A DNA stretch of 64,000 nt, from the NCBI GenBank assembly GCA_029821735.1, contig JALGSU010000001.1:310001-374000 (forward strand). The letters run 5' to 3'. Under the pieces are notes generated by a model that ran no database searches, was not told where the DNA came from, and worked only from the letters and a program-made list of their open reading frames with translations. The DNA is from Candidatus Zipacnadia bacterium (GTDB taxonomy: Bacteria; Armatimonadota; Zipacnadia; Zipacnadales; UBA5352). Made by a program: the position numbers and the translations under genes. Position 1 is the stretch's first letter. Each line of letters opens with the position of its first letter. Positions 51,785-59,243 of the stretch are shown here, in pieces.

Positions 51785-51816
51785 GAGGGCAGCCCCGGAT
51801 GCCCGGGACTGCCCTC
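51785..51816 (-). terminator. Rho-independent terminator of the ferredoxin gene
   Basis: An 8-bp outer stem GAGGGCAG/CTGCCCTC plus a 5-bp inner stem CCCGG/CCGGG with one mismatch between them. On the - strand it is followed by TTCTTT, 31 bases after the ferredoxin stop. Confidence 0.85.
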
Positions 51817-51846
51817 AGACAGCCGTGCTCAGATGCAGCGCGCGGC

Positions 51847-52032
51847 TTACGCCCAGGCGATGGCCTCGACCGGGCAGCTGTCGATGGCCTCCTGGATGGT
51901 GTCCTCGTCGTCTCCATCGGCGGCAATGACGACGGCGATGCCGTCATCGTTAACCTCGAAGGTGGCGCCGGCGACATCGACGCACAGGCCGCAGCCGGTG
52001 CAGGTGTCAGCGTCTACTACTGGGCTTTTCAT
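51847..52032 (-). CDS. Single-cluster [4Fe-4S] ferredoxin
   Basis: A 61-residue ferredoxin. ATG (MKSPVVDADTCTG) is preceded by AGGAGGT at an ideal distance. The cluster ligands are Cys11, Cys14, Cys17 and Cys53 (TCTGCGLCVD and DSCPVEAI). The central acidic loop (GDDEDTIQEAI) and the absence of a second CxxCxxC set make it a monocluster ferredoxin of the Thermotoga/Desulfovibrio type. It is a soluble one-electron carrier with no redox partner next to it. It is transcribed alone, with its own terminator. Confidence 0.95.
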   Translation of the reverse strand: MKSPVVDADTCTGCGLCVDVAGATFEVNDDGIAVVIAADGDDEDTIQEAIDSCPVEAIAWA

Positions 52033-52087
52033 TACAGTTACCTCCTGCGTCAGGTGCTTTGCGGCTGTGGGCCATATTCGCCACATG

Positions 52088-52106
52088 CCTCCTGACACCT
52101 CCTGAC
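52088..52106. repeat. Tandem 10-bp repeat upstream of the ferredoxin gene
   Basis: On the - strand GTCAGGAGG occurs twice in direct tandem (period ten bases), 56-74 bases upstream of the ferredoxin ATG. Each unit resembles a ribosome-binding site; the second is followed directly by an in-frame ATG. Confidence 0.5.
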
Positions 52107-52217
52107 TCGCGAAGAATTTAGCAGGTCTGTGGGCCGCCTCTGACGAAACCGCTCCCGCCCCTCCGGAACGGTGCGGGTGCCGTTCGCTGGCGCTGCCGCG
52201 AGGAAGTGTGGTCCGCC

Positions 52218-53276
52218 GTGTCTGTGACGAACACCTCATTGCCTGAGCCCGAGGCCCGTCTCGCTTTGCAGTGTTGGCTGCTTCCCGGTGCCGTTGACGC
52301 CATCGAGCCCGGCAGCGGAACCGCCAATGCCAGCGTCATCGTCCGCGCGGGCGCGCACACCCTCCTGCTGAAGCGCCGTAATCCGCGCTACGCAAAGGAC
52401 GCCTGGGTGCGCTTCGACCACGCCCTCATGGCGCACCTCGCCGCCGGCGGCATCCCGGTGCCCGTCGCTCTGCCCGCCCGCGACGGCAACAGGTGGGCCG
52501 CGACTGACGATGCCGTCTACGAGTTGTATCCATTCATGCTTGGCGACGAGCACGCCTGGGGCGATTTCGCGCAGGTGCACGCGGCGGGGGAGATGCTGGC
52601 GCGGTTCCATCTCGCCTCCGCCGACTTCGACGCACCCGCTGACAAGAGGTGGCCGCGCTACCACAGCCCGACTGACATCGCCTCCGGGCTTGCTTCGTTG
52701 CAGTCCGAGCCACTGCGTGCCACCGCCGCCCAGACAGATGCTCTCTCACTTGCCGCGTCCGTCGCCGAGGGCTTGCGCACCCGTATCCCCGATGATCGAT
52801 ACTGGTCGTTGCCTCGGACCATTGTCCACGGCGACTGGCATCCAGGCAATCTGAAGTTCGCGGGCAACGCAGTCGCCGGAGTCTTTGACCTTGACTGGTG
52901 CACCAGCCAGCCGCGCATGATCGACCTCGCGGACGGGCTCCTTTTCTTCTGCAGCCACCGCGCTGAGCCCATCGTCCCCGGAGACATCTGGTCGCTCACC
53001 CAGAGCTTCCGCATGGACGCCGATCTCGTCGTAGCCTTCGGCGAGGGATACCGCACGCACATCATGCCGACGCCCGCCGAACTGGCCGCCCTGCCCGACC
53101 TGATGCGCTCACGCTGGTTGTATTGCCGCATCGACGCGGCCGCCCGCAAGATTGACCGCGAGCGGCGCCTGAAGTTCATCGCTCGCGATCTAGCCACGCC
53201 GCTTGACTGGATCGACGCCAACGCGGATCGCATCGCCGATGGAACCGCTCTTGGCCTGCACGTGTCAGATGCATAG
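52218..53276 (+). CDS. Phosphotransferase (APH / homoserine-kinase-II-like) family protein
   Basis: A 352-residue protein-kinase-like-fold small-molecule kinase. Start set at GTG 52218 (MSVTNTSLPEPE), with GAGGAAG 11 bases upstream; GTGs at 52206 and 52224 are alternatives. The catalytic loop is VHGDWHPGNLKF and the metal-binding motif is GVFDLDWCTSQPRMIDLA. The N-lobe carries LLLKRRNPRYAKDAW with the ATP-binding Lys. Family members phosphorylate aminoglycosides, choline, homoserine and other amino or hydroxyl compounds. Nothing here suggests antibiotic resistance specifically, and the substrate is unknown. Confidence 0.88.
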   Translation: MSVTNTSLPEPEARLALQCWLLPGAVDAIEPGSGTANASVIVRAGAHTLLLKRRNPRYAKDAWVRFDHALMAHLAAGGIPVPVALPARDGNRWAATDDAVYELYPFMLGDEHAWGDFAQVHAAGEMLARFHLASADFDAPADKRWPRYHSPTDIASGLASLQSEPLRATAAQTDALSLAASVAEGLRTRIPDDRYWSLPRTIVHGDWHPGNLKFAGNAVAGVFDLDWCTSQPRMIDLADGLLFFCSHRAEPIVPGDIWSLTQSFRMDADLVVAFGEGYRTHIMPTPAELAALPDLMRSRWLYCRIDAAARKIDRERRLKFIARDLATPLDWIDANADRIADGTALGLHVSDA

Positions 53277-53318
53277 TTGCCAATCGCCGCTCTTACTGCC
53301 GCACATGGAGGGTCCTGA

Positions 53319-54044
53319 ATGAGTTCGCGACACACAGTCGTGCTGATCGCACTTGCTCTGCTGGGCATCGCGGGTGCCCTGACGCCTGCTCTCGCTGAGG
53401 GCTGGCAGACCGAGAAACTATCCGTGGCCGTCAATCTCTCCGAAGAGTACGTCGATGGCGAGAGCAGCAGTGACCTCGCCCTGACCCTTGACGCGATCGT
53501 GTCCCGACCGATCGGTGGCGGTCGCTTCGAGTTCACTGTAGACTCGGACTATGATCGCAGCTTCGAGGGCGACGCTGAGGATTTCGACCGCCTGAAGACC
53601 TGGTCCCGCTACCTGATCGGTGGCGATCCCCGCGCCGACTGGACGCCTCTGATCGTCATCTCCACTGAGGGCGACCACGGCCTCGACAGTGTTCAGACGC
53701 TGGGGGCTTTTGGTTGGCGTAAATACATGGGCAAGGGCTTCATCGAGTTGACCGCGGGGGTGAGCAAGGACGTGCGCACGGCCGCTCCCTGGGTCGGTGA
53801 CGTCGGGGCGCTCTTCAGCTTCGAGCAGAACTGGGGCAGGCTCTCCTGGAATGTCCACCCCGAGGCCAGCTACGGCATCCTCGGCGAAACCCGTCTGCGA
53901 GACGAGCAACTGATCTACTCGCTCTCGAGCGGCCTCAACTACGCCGTCGGCGAGCATCTGGGCATGACATATCGCGTCCAGTTCAACAACAGCCAGGGCG
54001 ATGACCGTCGCCACCAGTTCCTCGGCCTCTCGTACAGTCGCTGA
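53319..54044 (+). CDS. Probable outer-membrane beta-barrel protein (DUF481-like)
   Basis: A 241-residue protein with a signal peptide (MSSRHTVVLIALALLGIAGA, cleaved near ALAEG). The mature part is made of alternating hydrophobic/polar beta strands separated by acidic turns (RFEFTVDSDYDRS, GFIELTAGVSKDV, LSWNVHPEASYGILG, LGMTYRVQFNNSQGDDRRH). It ends in an aromatic-containing strand FLGLSYSR, as in outer-membrane barrels; the pattern resembles DUF481 (YdiY). GGAGGG precedes the ATG. It is a single gene followed by a strong hairpin. Confidence 0.65.
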   Translation: MSSRHTVVLIALALLGIAGALTPALAEGWQTEKLSVAVNLSEEYVDGESSSDLALTLDAIVSRPIGGGRFEFTVDSDYDRSFEGDAEDFDRLKTWSRYLIGGDPRADWTPLIVISTEGDHGLDSVQTLGAFGWRKYMGKGFIELTAGVSKDVRTAAPWVGDVGALFSFEQNWGRLSWNVHPEASYGILGETRLRDEQLIYSLSSGLNYAVGEHLGMTYRVQFNNSQGDDRRHQFLGLSYSR

Positions 54045-54062
54045 CCATTCGCCAGAACCACC

Positions 54063-54091
54063 GGCCGGCGCGGTCACTGACCGCGCCGGCC
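54063..54091. terminator. Bidirectional terminator between convergent genes
   Basis: A perfect 29-base palindrome (14-bp arms GGCCGGCGCGGTCA and complement around a single central base), realistically a stem with a five-base loop, between the + strand barrel gene ending at 54044 and the - strand glycosidase ending at 54115. Confidence 0.8.
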
Positions 54092-54114
54092 TCATTCATG
54101 TCTGGTCTGCGGGG

Positions 54115-55881
54115 CTACCCCAGCTCCACGCGTATCATCTCGTAGATGCGCAGGCTTGGTACCGTGAACACCGCCGCACCCCCGTCCATCCGCACCGGGA
54201 TGTCCATCGCTCCCTCGCGGTCCGGCGACCATGCCGTGACGCCCGTCGCCTGCGCGCCCTCCGGCAACGGTAGCGTAATCGTCAGGTCTTCCTTCACGTC
54301 TATGGTGTCGGGAAGTGCGCCGAGCGGCGTGTCATAGTTCAGCAGGTGCACGATGATCTCCGCGTCCCCTTCCGGGCGGATGAAAGCATTCGCCCGCGCC
54401 GCCCCACTCACCTCAGCCTCCATGATCGCCAGCGGCCGCCCCGCCGCCTGCTCGAGCGCCTCGATGACGGCCATATCTGGTGCCGTCGTCAGGAACGCCC
54501 ATCGGCCCTGCCCGTCGCTCGCCGCGCCTGGCTGACCGGTTGCCGCAAGCGCAGCCAGCTTCGCCGGCACTACGCCCTTGGCCAGCGGCCGCATCTGCAG
54601 ATCATGCGTCGGCGGCTGCCCCATGACGATCGCGACCCCGCCGCCGGCCACATACTCCGCCAGCGCCTCCATTTGCTCGACCGTCGCAAAGCGCACGTCC
54701 GGGAGCACCACGAGGTCGAACTCGCGCAGGTTGTCCGCCGTGAAGCGATGTTCGAGCACGTAATCAAACAGCACGTGCCCCTGCAGCATCGCCTGCGTCA
54801 GCGCCTTGGTCGTCGCCAGATGCGCGCTGTGCCCGTAGATCGCCTGATCGGCAAACACCGCCATGCCCACCTGCGCATACGGGACCAGCCCTGCATACTG
54901 CGCCGCGTGCTCCTCGAAGAACCCGCGATACTCAGCCATCGGCTCGCCGAACCGGCCCCAGTCTGGCCGCACCAAGAAGCCCGCGCCGCTCCCGAACGCC
55001 GCCGACTCAGCCATCGCCAGGCGCGCCGTATCCTCGTTCAGCGCCAGCGCCGGCAGCGACTTCGGATAGCCGCCACGCGTGAGGCATAGTGCTCGCACCC
55101 GTGCGCGCACCGCCTGCACATACTTGTACTCGAACGCGTGGTCGTTATGCACGCGCAGGTGGATGTCTTCCACGATCCGCGACTTCACCAGCCCCGGGTT
55201 GCTGCCGTAGTCGCCATGCGACAGCTCGAACATCGCGTAGTCGCATTCGTGAAGCGCCGACTTGATGTATCGCGGCCGGCCGGCGTTCGGGAAAAGCAGG
55301 AACTGCTCGCCCACTTCCTCCGCAGCTTTGCGGATGGCCAGTTCGTGCTGATGGATTGACTCGATGAAGAACCGCTGGGTCTCAGCCCAGCCCACGGTCG
55401 TCGCTCCGCCGCGCTCGGGCTTCGGCGTGAGCGGCACGCGCTCGTCGCCCTTGACCCCAAACAACTCGCTCATCTCAGCGGCCGAGTATTTCGCCCGCAG
55501 GAAGTCCTGGTATTTCGCCTGGCAGAATTCGCAGTAGCACTCCTGCGTGCAGCCGTTGTCGATGAACGCTCCGTCATACCCCACCCGCGCCACCTGCTGC
55601 GCCACAGTGTCGAGCCACGCGCGCCAGCCCGGGTTATTCACGCACGTCGCGTAGCGCATGTTCGGCTCATAGGGCGGGTAGAAATCGTCCTGGTCCGGCT
55701 TGATTCCGTAGGTGCTCTTCATCGATCCATCGGGGTTGCGCTGCATCCAGTCTTCCGGATCCAGCTCCGGCCTCTCGGGCAGCCCGAACCCCTCATAGTC
55801 GTACCAGTGGTCGTAGAATTCCCAGAACCCGGTGCGTGTACGGTGGCTGCCGCCGAGCGTCATTGAGCAGATGTAGGGCAT
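54115..55881 (-). CDS. Glycoside-hydrolase-like protein, 3' part of a frameshifted gene
   Basis: 588 residues that continue the protein begun at 56203 in another frame. The first ATG has no ribosome site, and the similarity clearly extends upstream (RAGCTWV before MPYICSM), so this is not an independent start. The frame holds a TIM-barrel-like segment (YDGAFIDNGCTQECYCEFCQ, AEEVGEQFLLFPNAG), then a beta-galactosidase trimerisation-type domain (NLREFDLVVLPDVRF, YVAGGGVAIVMGQPP), and a C-terminal beta domain (GDAEIIVHLLNYDTPLG). It resembles the overall architecture of the secreted protein at 17187-19946. The single-base frame change lies within 55885-55915. Confidence 0.75.
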   Translation of the reverse strand: MPYICSMTLGGSHRTRTGFWEFYDHWYDYEGFGLPERPELDPEDWMQRNPDGSMKSTYGIKPDQDDFYPPYEPNMRYATCVNNPGWRAWLDTVAQQVARVGYDGAFIDNGCTQECYCEFCQAKYQDFLRAKYSAAEMSELFGVKGDERVPLTPKPERGGATTVGWAETQRFFIESIHQHELAIRKAAEEVGEQFLLFPNAGRPRYIKSALHECDYAMFELSHGDYGSNPGLVKSRIVEDIHLRVHNDHAFEYKYVQAVRARVRALCLTRGGYPKSLPALALNEDTARLAMAESAAFGSGAGFLVRPDWGRFGEPMAEYRGFFEEHAAQYAGLVPYAQVGMAVFADQAIYGHSAHLATTKALTQAMLQGHVLFDYVLEHRFTADNLREFDLVVLPDVRFATVEQMEALAEYVAGGGVAIVMGQPPTHDLQMRPLAKGVVPAKLAALAATGQPGAASDGQGRWAFLTTAPDMAVIEALEQAAGRPLAIMEAEVSGAARANAFIRPEGDAEIIVHLLNYDTPLGALPDTIDVKEDLTITLPLPEGAQATGVTAWSPDREGAMDIPVRMDGGAAVFTVPSLRIYEMIRVELG

Positions 55882-56203
55882 GACCCACGTGCAGCCCGCG
55901 CGCCCGCGCTTCCTCGGGGCTCAGGCGGCGAATGCAGTCACCCTTGCCACCCGCCTGGTTCTCGCCGCCCATGCACTCGATAGGCCCCCAGTTGTGGCTC
56001 ATCACCACATCCTTGCCCAGGTGCAGCAGCGTGGGTGGCGAGCTGGCGACCTTCTCGATATACTCCGGGTGGCCCAGATGCGAATATCCGTAATCAAGCA
56101 CATAGGTAATCGGCGGCTCGGTCCGCCAGCCATCGTCGGCCGCGGCGATGCCCGCTATCGTCAGCGCCGCCATGCACACCCACACTGATCTCATCTCGCT
56201 CAT
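55793..56203 (-). CDS. Glycoside-hydrolase-like protein, 5' part of a frameshifted gene
   Basis: This frame encodes a signal peptide (MSEMRSVWVCMAALTIAGIA, cleaved near AAADDG) and about 75 residues of the mature enzyme (PPITYVLDYGYSHLGHPEYI, LHLGKDVVMSHNWGPIECMG). It loses sense after LSPEEARARG, where the sequence GCGCGGGCGCGCGGG occurs. Removing one base there joins it smoothly to the frame ending at 54115, giving a full secreted protein of about 695 residues. As it stands the product is truncated: either a real disruption or a base-calling error in a GC-rich run. Confidence 0.7.
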   Translation of the reverse strand: MSEMRSVWVCMAALTIAGIAAADDGWRTEPPITYVLDYGYSHLGHPEYIEKVASSPPTLLHLGKDVVMSHNWGPIECMGGENQAGGKGDCIRRLSPEEARARGLHVGHALHLLNDARRQPPYTHRVLGILRPLVRL

Positions 56204-56221
56204 CCGTTCCCTCGGCCGCTG

Positions 56222-57136
56222 CTACTGAGCCGCTTTGAGTTCTTCCCACTTCGCCACGGTTTCGCGCACGTGTGCCGCTGACGCTTGCAGTGCCGCAAGC
56301 TCCTCGTCCGTCAGCGCGATCTCGATGATCTCCTCGACGCCACCCGCAGCCAGCTTCACCGGCACGCCCACGAACGTATCGTCGATGCCGTACTCACCCT
56401 CCAGCCACACGCACACTGGCAGAAGGCGGTGCTCGTCCTGCTTCACGCCTGACGCGGGCGCATAGAACGCGCTGCCGGTCTTGAGCAGCCCGACGATCTC
56501 GGCACCGCCGTCGCGCGTGCGCTGCACGATCTCTTCCAGCCGCGCCGGCTCGATCAGTTCGCTGATGGGCACGCCGCCCACCGTCGAATGGCGGGGCAGA
56601 GGCACCATCGAGTCGCCATGCCCGCCCAGCACCATCGCCTGCACGTCCACGCCCGAGCAGCCCAGTTCCTCGGCGATGAAGCAGCGGAAGCGCGCGGTGT
56701 CGAGCGCCCCGGCCATCCCGATGACCCGCTCGCGCGGCAGCCCCGACACCTGCCTGGCGATATGTGCGGTCACGTCCAGCGGGTTCGTGACCATGATGAT
56801 TATCGCGTCCGGCGCGACGCGCGTGACCTCTTCAGTGATGGACGTCACGATCTTGCCGTTGGTCTGCAGCAGGTCATCTCGCGACATGCCGGGCTTGCGC
56901 GCCACGCCCGCGGTAATCACGACCACGTCCGAGCCCTCGGCCGGCTCGTACTCCGTGCCACCAGTGATGGAGCGGCTATGTCCGGCCAGCGGCGCGGCTT
57001 CGGCCAGGTCGAGTGCCTTGCCTGCGGCCACCCCTTCGACCACATCGACCAGGTAGACGTCCGCGACGTCCGACTCTGCTATACGCTGCGCACATGTGGC
57101 CCCGACGTTACCGGCGCCGACTACTGTTACTTTCAT
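56222..57136 (-). CDS. mdh: Malate dehydrogenase (lactate-dehydrogenase-like type)
   Basis: A 304-residue NAD-dependent dehydrogenase of the TCA cycle. The Rossmann motif is VVGAGNVGATCAQRIAE. The substrate loop VARKPGMSRDDLL carries Arg where lactate dehydrogenases have Gln, favouring malate/oxaloacetate. MVTNPLDVTAHIA, AGALDTARFRCFIAEEL and the catalytic His of VLGGHGDSMVPLPR are in place. AAGGAG precedes the ATG. The isocitrate dehydrogenase and aspartate aminotransferase genes lie just beyond the divergent metalloprotease gene, forming a small central-metabolism neighbourhood. Confidence 0.96.
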   Translation of the reverse strand: MKVTVVGAGNVGATCAQRIAESDVADVYLVDVVEGVAAGKALDLAEAAPLAGHSRSITGGTEYEPAEGSDVVVITAGVARKPGMSRDDLLQTNGKIVTSITEEVTRVAPDAIIIMVTNPLDVTAHIARQVSGLPRERVIGMAGALDTARFRCFIAEELGCSGVDVQAMVLGGHGDSMVPLPRHSTVGGVPISELIEPARLEEIVQRTRDGGAEIVGLLKTGSAFYAPASGVKQDEHRLLPVCVWLEGEYGIDDTFVGVPVKLAAGGVEEIIEIALTDEELAALQASAAHVRETVAKWEELKAAQ

Positions 57137-57218
57137 CTTGTCGCTCCTTGATTCCGTTTCGGATTGCCTTCGTCTGCTGTTTCCGTTCCCCAGTGCCCAA
57201 TCCCCAATGCCTGCCTTA

Positions 57219-57227
57219 TGCTATAAT
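57219..57227 (+). promoter_or_regulatory. Extended -10 promoter giving a leaderless transcript
   Basis: TG-C-TATAAT (57219-57227) is a perfect extended -10 element without a recognisable -35. Transcription would begin at about 57234-57236, on the ATG at 57235. That ATG has no ribosome-binding site, as expected for a leaderless message. Confidence 0.6.
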
Positions 57228-57234
57228 GCGCCCC

Positions 57235-58002
57235 ATGCCCTCTGCGCTTGAACTCATTCGACGAATAGTCATGGTCGCTGCCGAGGCCGCGATCCTGTAC
57301 ACTGCCTCGCGCCTGATCTTCATCTGGGTGCTCGAGTCAGCGGCGGGACGCGCGCGTTGGCGGCGGTTCCTCGTGGGTATTCTGCGGGGGCCGGGGAACA
57401 TCCTTCACGAGGTCAGCCACGCCCTCGGCTACCTGCTGTCCGGCTACCGTGTGCGGCGCATCGTGCCCTTCTTCTTTGACCGCGAGGGACGTGGCATCTG
57501 CCAGCCCGGCCGTCCCTGGTCGCCGCTGGCCCTGCCGTGGCTGGCCACTGGCCTTGCCGCGCTGATGCCCCTGCTCACCGGCGCGCTCGTCCTGCGAGGG
57601 GTCTCGTCGTGGCTGGGCGTGCCTGGCGATCCCGACTCGCTCGCGCAGGGCGTCCCCTGGCGCCAGATCCCCGACATACTGCTCGGGCTCGACTACCAGG
57701 CCTGGCAGACTTGGGTCTTCCTGTATCTGGCGATGAGCATTGGCGCGGAGCTTGCGCCGAGCGACGTCGACCTGCGCAAGAGCCTGCCCTCGCTGCTGGT
57801 AGCCACACTGATCTTGGTTGGCGTGGTTGCGGTGATCTCGACGCTTGAGACTGACGCCCGGCTACGGCACGACTTCGTAATATACCTCGGGTGGCTGACG
57901 AGCTGGGTATCGTCGGTCCTCGACTTCGGAATCATGGCGGTTGGTCTGGTGATGATCCCCGCAGTTCTTCTCGGCCCGTTCCTGCGCCGCCGTCGCCGCT
58001 GA
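57235..58002 (+). CDS. Polytopic membrane protein with HExxH zinc-metalloprotease motif
   Basis: A 255-residue integral membrane protein with about six hydrophobic segments. Just after the first helix lies GNILHEVSHALGYLLSGY; HEVSH (residues 58-62) is a zinc-binding HExxH motif followed by a Gly-rich, hydrophobic stretch, as in M50-like intramembrane or membrane-embedded proteases. A possible third ligand is an acidic residue in one of the later segments (for example Asp in SSVLDFGIMAVG). The tail is very basic (LRRRRR). An in-frame ATG nine bases upstream overlaps the promoter -10 and is rejected as start. The substrate is unknown; peptidase activity is inferred from the motif only. Confidence 0.65.
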   Translation: MPSALELIRRIVMVAAEAAILYTASRLIFIWVLESAAGRARWRRFLVGILRGPGNILHEVSHALGYLLSGYRVRRIVPFFFDREGRGICQPGRPWSPLALPWLATGLAALMPLLTGALVLRGVSSWLGVPGDPDSLAQGVPWRQIPDILLGLDYQAWQTWVFLYLAMSIGAELAPSDVDLRKSLPSLLVATLILVGVVAVISTLETDARLRHDFVIYLGWLTSWVSSVLDFGIMAVGLVMIPAVLLGPFLRRRRR

Positions 58003-58023
58003 CCAGGACCATAACGCGACGAA

Positions 58024-58051
58024 CGGCCGCCTCCTGTGGTGGAGGCGGCCG
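58024..58051. terminator. Bidirectional terminator between convergent genes
   Basis: An 11-bp perfect stem CGGCCGCCTCC/GGAGGCGGCCG with a six-base loop, between the + strand metalloprotease gene ending at 58002 and the - strand dehydrogenase ending at 58072. Confidence 0.8.
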
Positions 58052-58071
58052 CTCGGGTTTGTGCTGGTGGA

Positions 58072-59160
58072 TCAGTTGCTGGTGAGTTTCTCGGCGATGG
58101 CGTCGGCCATCTCGCTCGTACCCGCGGCGCTCGGGTCATCGCGGTTGGGCTTGAGGTCGTAAGTGACGGTATCGCCCTCGCGGATGACGTCGGACACTGC
58201 CTGGTCGAGCCGGTTGGCGGCGTCGTGTTCCTCGAGGTGGCGGAGCATCATGACCGCTGAGAGGATCGTGGCGGTCGGGTTGACCTTGTTCTGCCCGGTG
58301 TATTTGGGCGCGCTGCCGTGGGTGGGCTCAAAGACCGCCAGTTCCTCGCCGATGTTGGCGCCCGGTGCGATGCCCAGGCCCCCGACAAGTCCGCAGCACA
58401 GGTCGCTGAGGATGTCACCGTAGAGGTTCGGGCACACGAGCACGTCGTAGAGGTCGGGCTTTTGCACGAGCTGCATCGACATGTTGTCCACGATGCGATC
58501 CTCGAACTCTATACCACTGTCAGCGTATTCTTCGGCTACTTGTCGCGATACGTCCAGCCACAGGCCGTCGGTGAACTTCATGATGTTGGCCTTGTGCACG
58601 GACGTGATTTTCTTGCGCCCGTTGGCAATGGCGTAGTCGAAAGCGTAGCGCACGATTCGCGCGGTAGCTTCCTCGGAGATCGGCTTGATGCTCAGGCCCG
58701 AACCCTCGGCGATCTTCGCGCCGCTCAGGCGCTCGATCTGCGAGATGGCCTCAACGCACTCGGGCGTGCGGCGCTCGAACTCGATGCCCGCGTAGAGGTC
58801 TTCGGTATTCTCGCGCACCAGCACGAGGTCCACTTCGGGGTAGTGCGACTTGACGCCCTCGTAGTACTTGCTCGGCCGCAGACAGGTGTAGAGGTCCAGA
58901 GTCTTGCGCAGCGCCACGTTCACTGACCGGAAGCCCCCGCCCACGGGTGTCGTGATAGGGCCCTTGATGGCCACCTTGTTGCGCCGGATGGACTCGAGTA
59001 CCTCGTCGGGCAGCGGCGTGCCCTTCTCTTCCATGACGTCCGTACCGGCGTGCTGGACTTCCCACTCGATATCAACGCCGGTGGCGTCCACGCACACCCG
59101 CATGGCGTCGGTCAGTTCAGGTCCGGTCCCGTCTCCGGGGATGAGCGTTATGGTGTACAC
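58072..59160 (-). CDS. NAD-type isocitrate dehydrogenase (isocitrate/isopropylmalate dehydrogenase family)
   Basis: A 362-residue beta-decarboxylating dehydrogenase. [37 protein letters not shown] (Ser and Asn of the isocitrate loop), [31 protein letters not shown], the Lys/Asp active-site blocks ([14 protein letters not shown] and [10 protein letters not shown]) and [21 protein letters not shown] are present. The substrate loop with Ser-Val-Asn and RP-SKYY favours isocitrate over isopropylmalate, though homoisocitrate is not excluded. The Asp that binds the NAD adenosine ribose would need a structural alignment to confirm. It lies downstream of the aminotransferase, beyond a hairpin. Confidence 0.88.
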   Translation of the reverse strand: MYTITLIPGDGTGPELTDAMRVCVDATGVDIEWEVQHAGTDVMEEKGTPLPDEVLESIRRNKVAIKGPITTPVGGGFRSVNVALRKTLDLYTCLRPSKYYEGVKSHYPEVDLVLVRENTEDLYAGIEFERRTPECVEAISQIERLSGAKIAEGSGLSIKPISEEATARIVRYAFDYAIANGRKKITSVHKANIMKFTDGLWLDVSRQVAEEYADSGIEFEDRIVDNMSMQLVQKPDLYDVLVCPNLYGDILSDLCCGLVGGLGIAPGANIGEELAVFEPTHGSAPKYTGQNKVNPTATILSAVMMLRHLEEHDAANRLDQAVSDVIREGDTVTYDLKPNRDDPSAAGTSEMADAIAEKLTSN

Positions 59161-59185
59161 AGTTTCTCACTCCTGACGAGTAAAT

Positions 59186-59211
59186 GGGGCGGGTCATCGC
59201 GCCCCCGCCCC
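59186..59211 (-). terminator. Hairpin between aminotransferase and isocitrate dehydrogenase genes
   Basis: GGGGCGGG/CCCGCCCC 8-bp stem with a ten-base loop, followed on the - strand by ATTTACTC. It may partly terminate the aminotransferase transcript upstream of the dehydrogenase gene. Confidence 0.55.
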
Positions 59212-59243
59212 TGTTTGGTCGCTGTTGAGTGTGGCTGTCTGAC

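Noticed and set aside
52218..53276. Aminoglycoside resistance gene
   Set aside because: Only the generic APH-fold motifs are present; the family is broad and nothing in the context supports resistance.
57226..57234. ATG at 57226 as start of the metalloprotease gene
   Set aside because: It overlaps the TATAAT element and would not be in the transcript; the next ATG fits the predicted +1.
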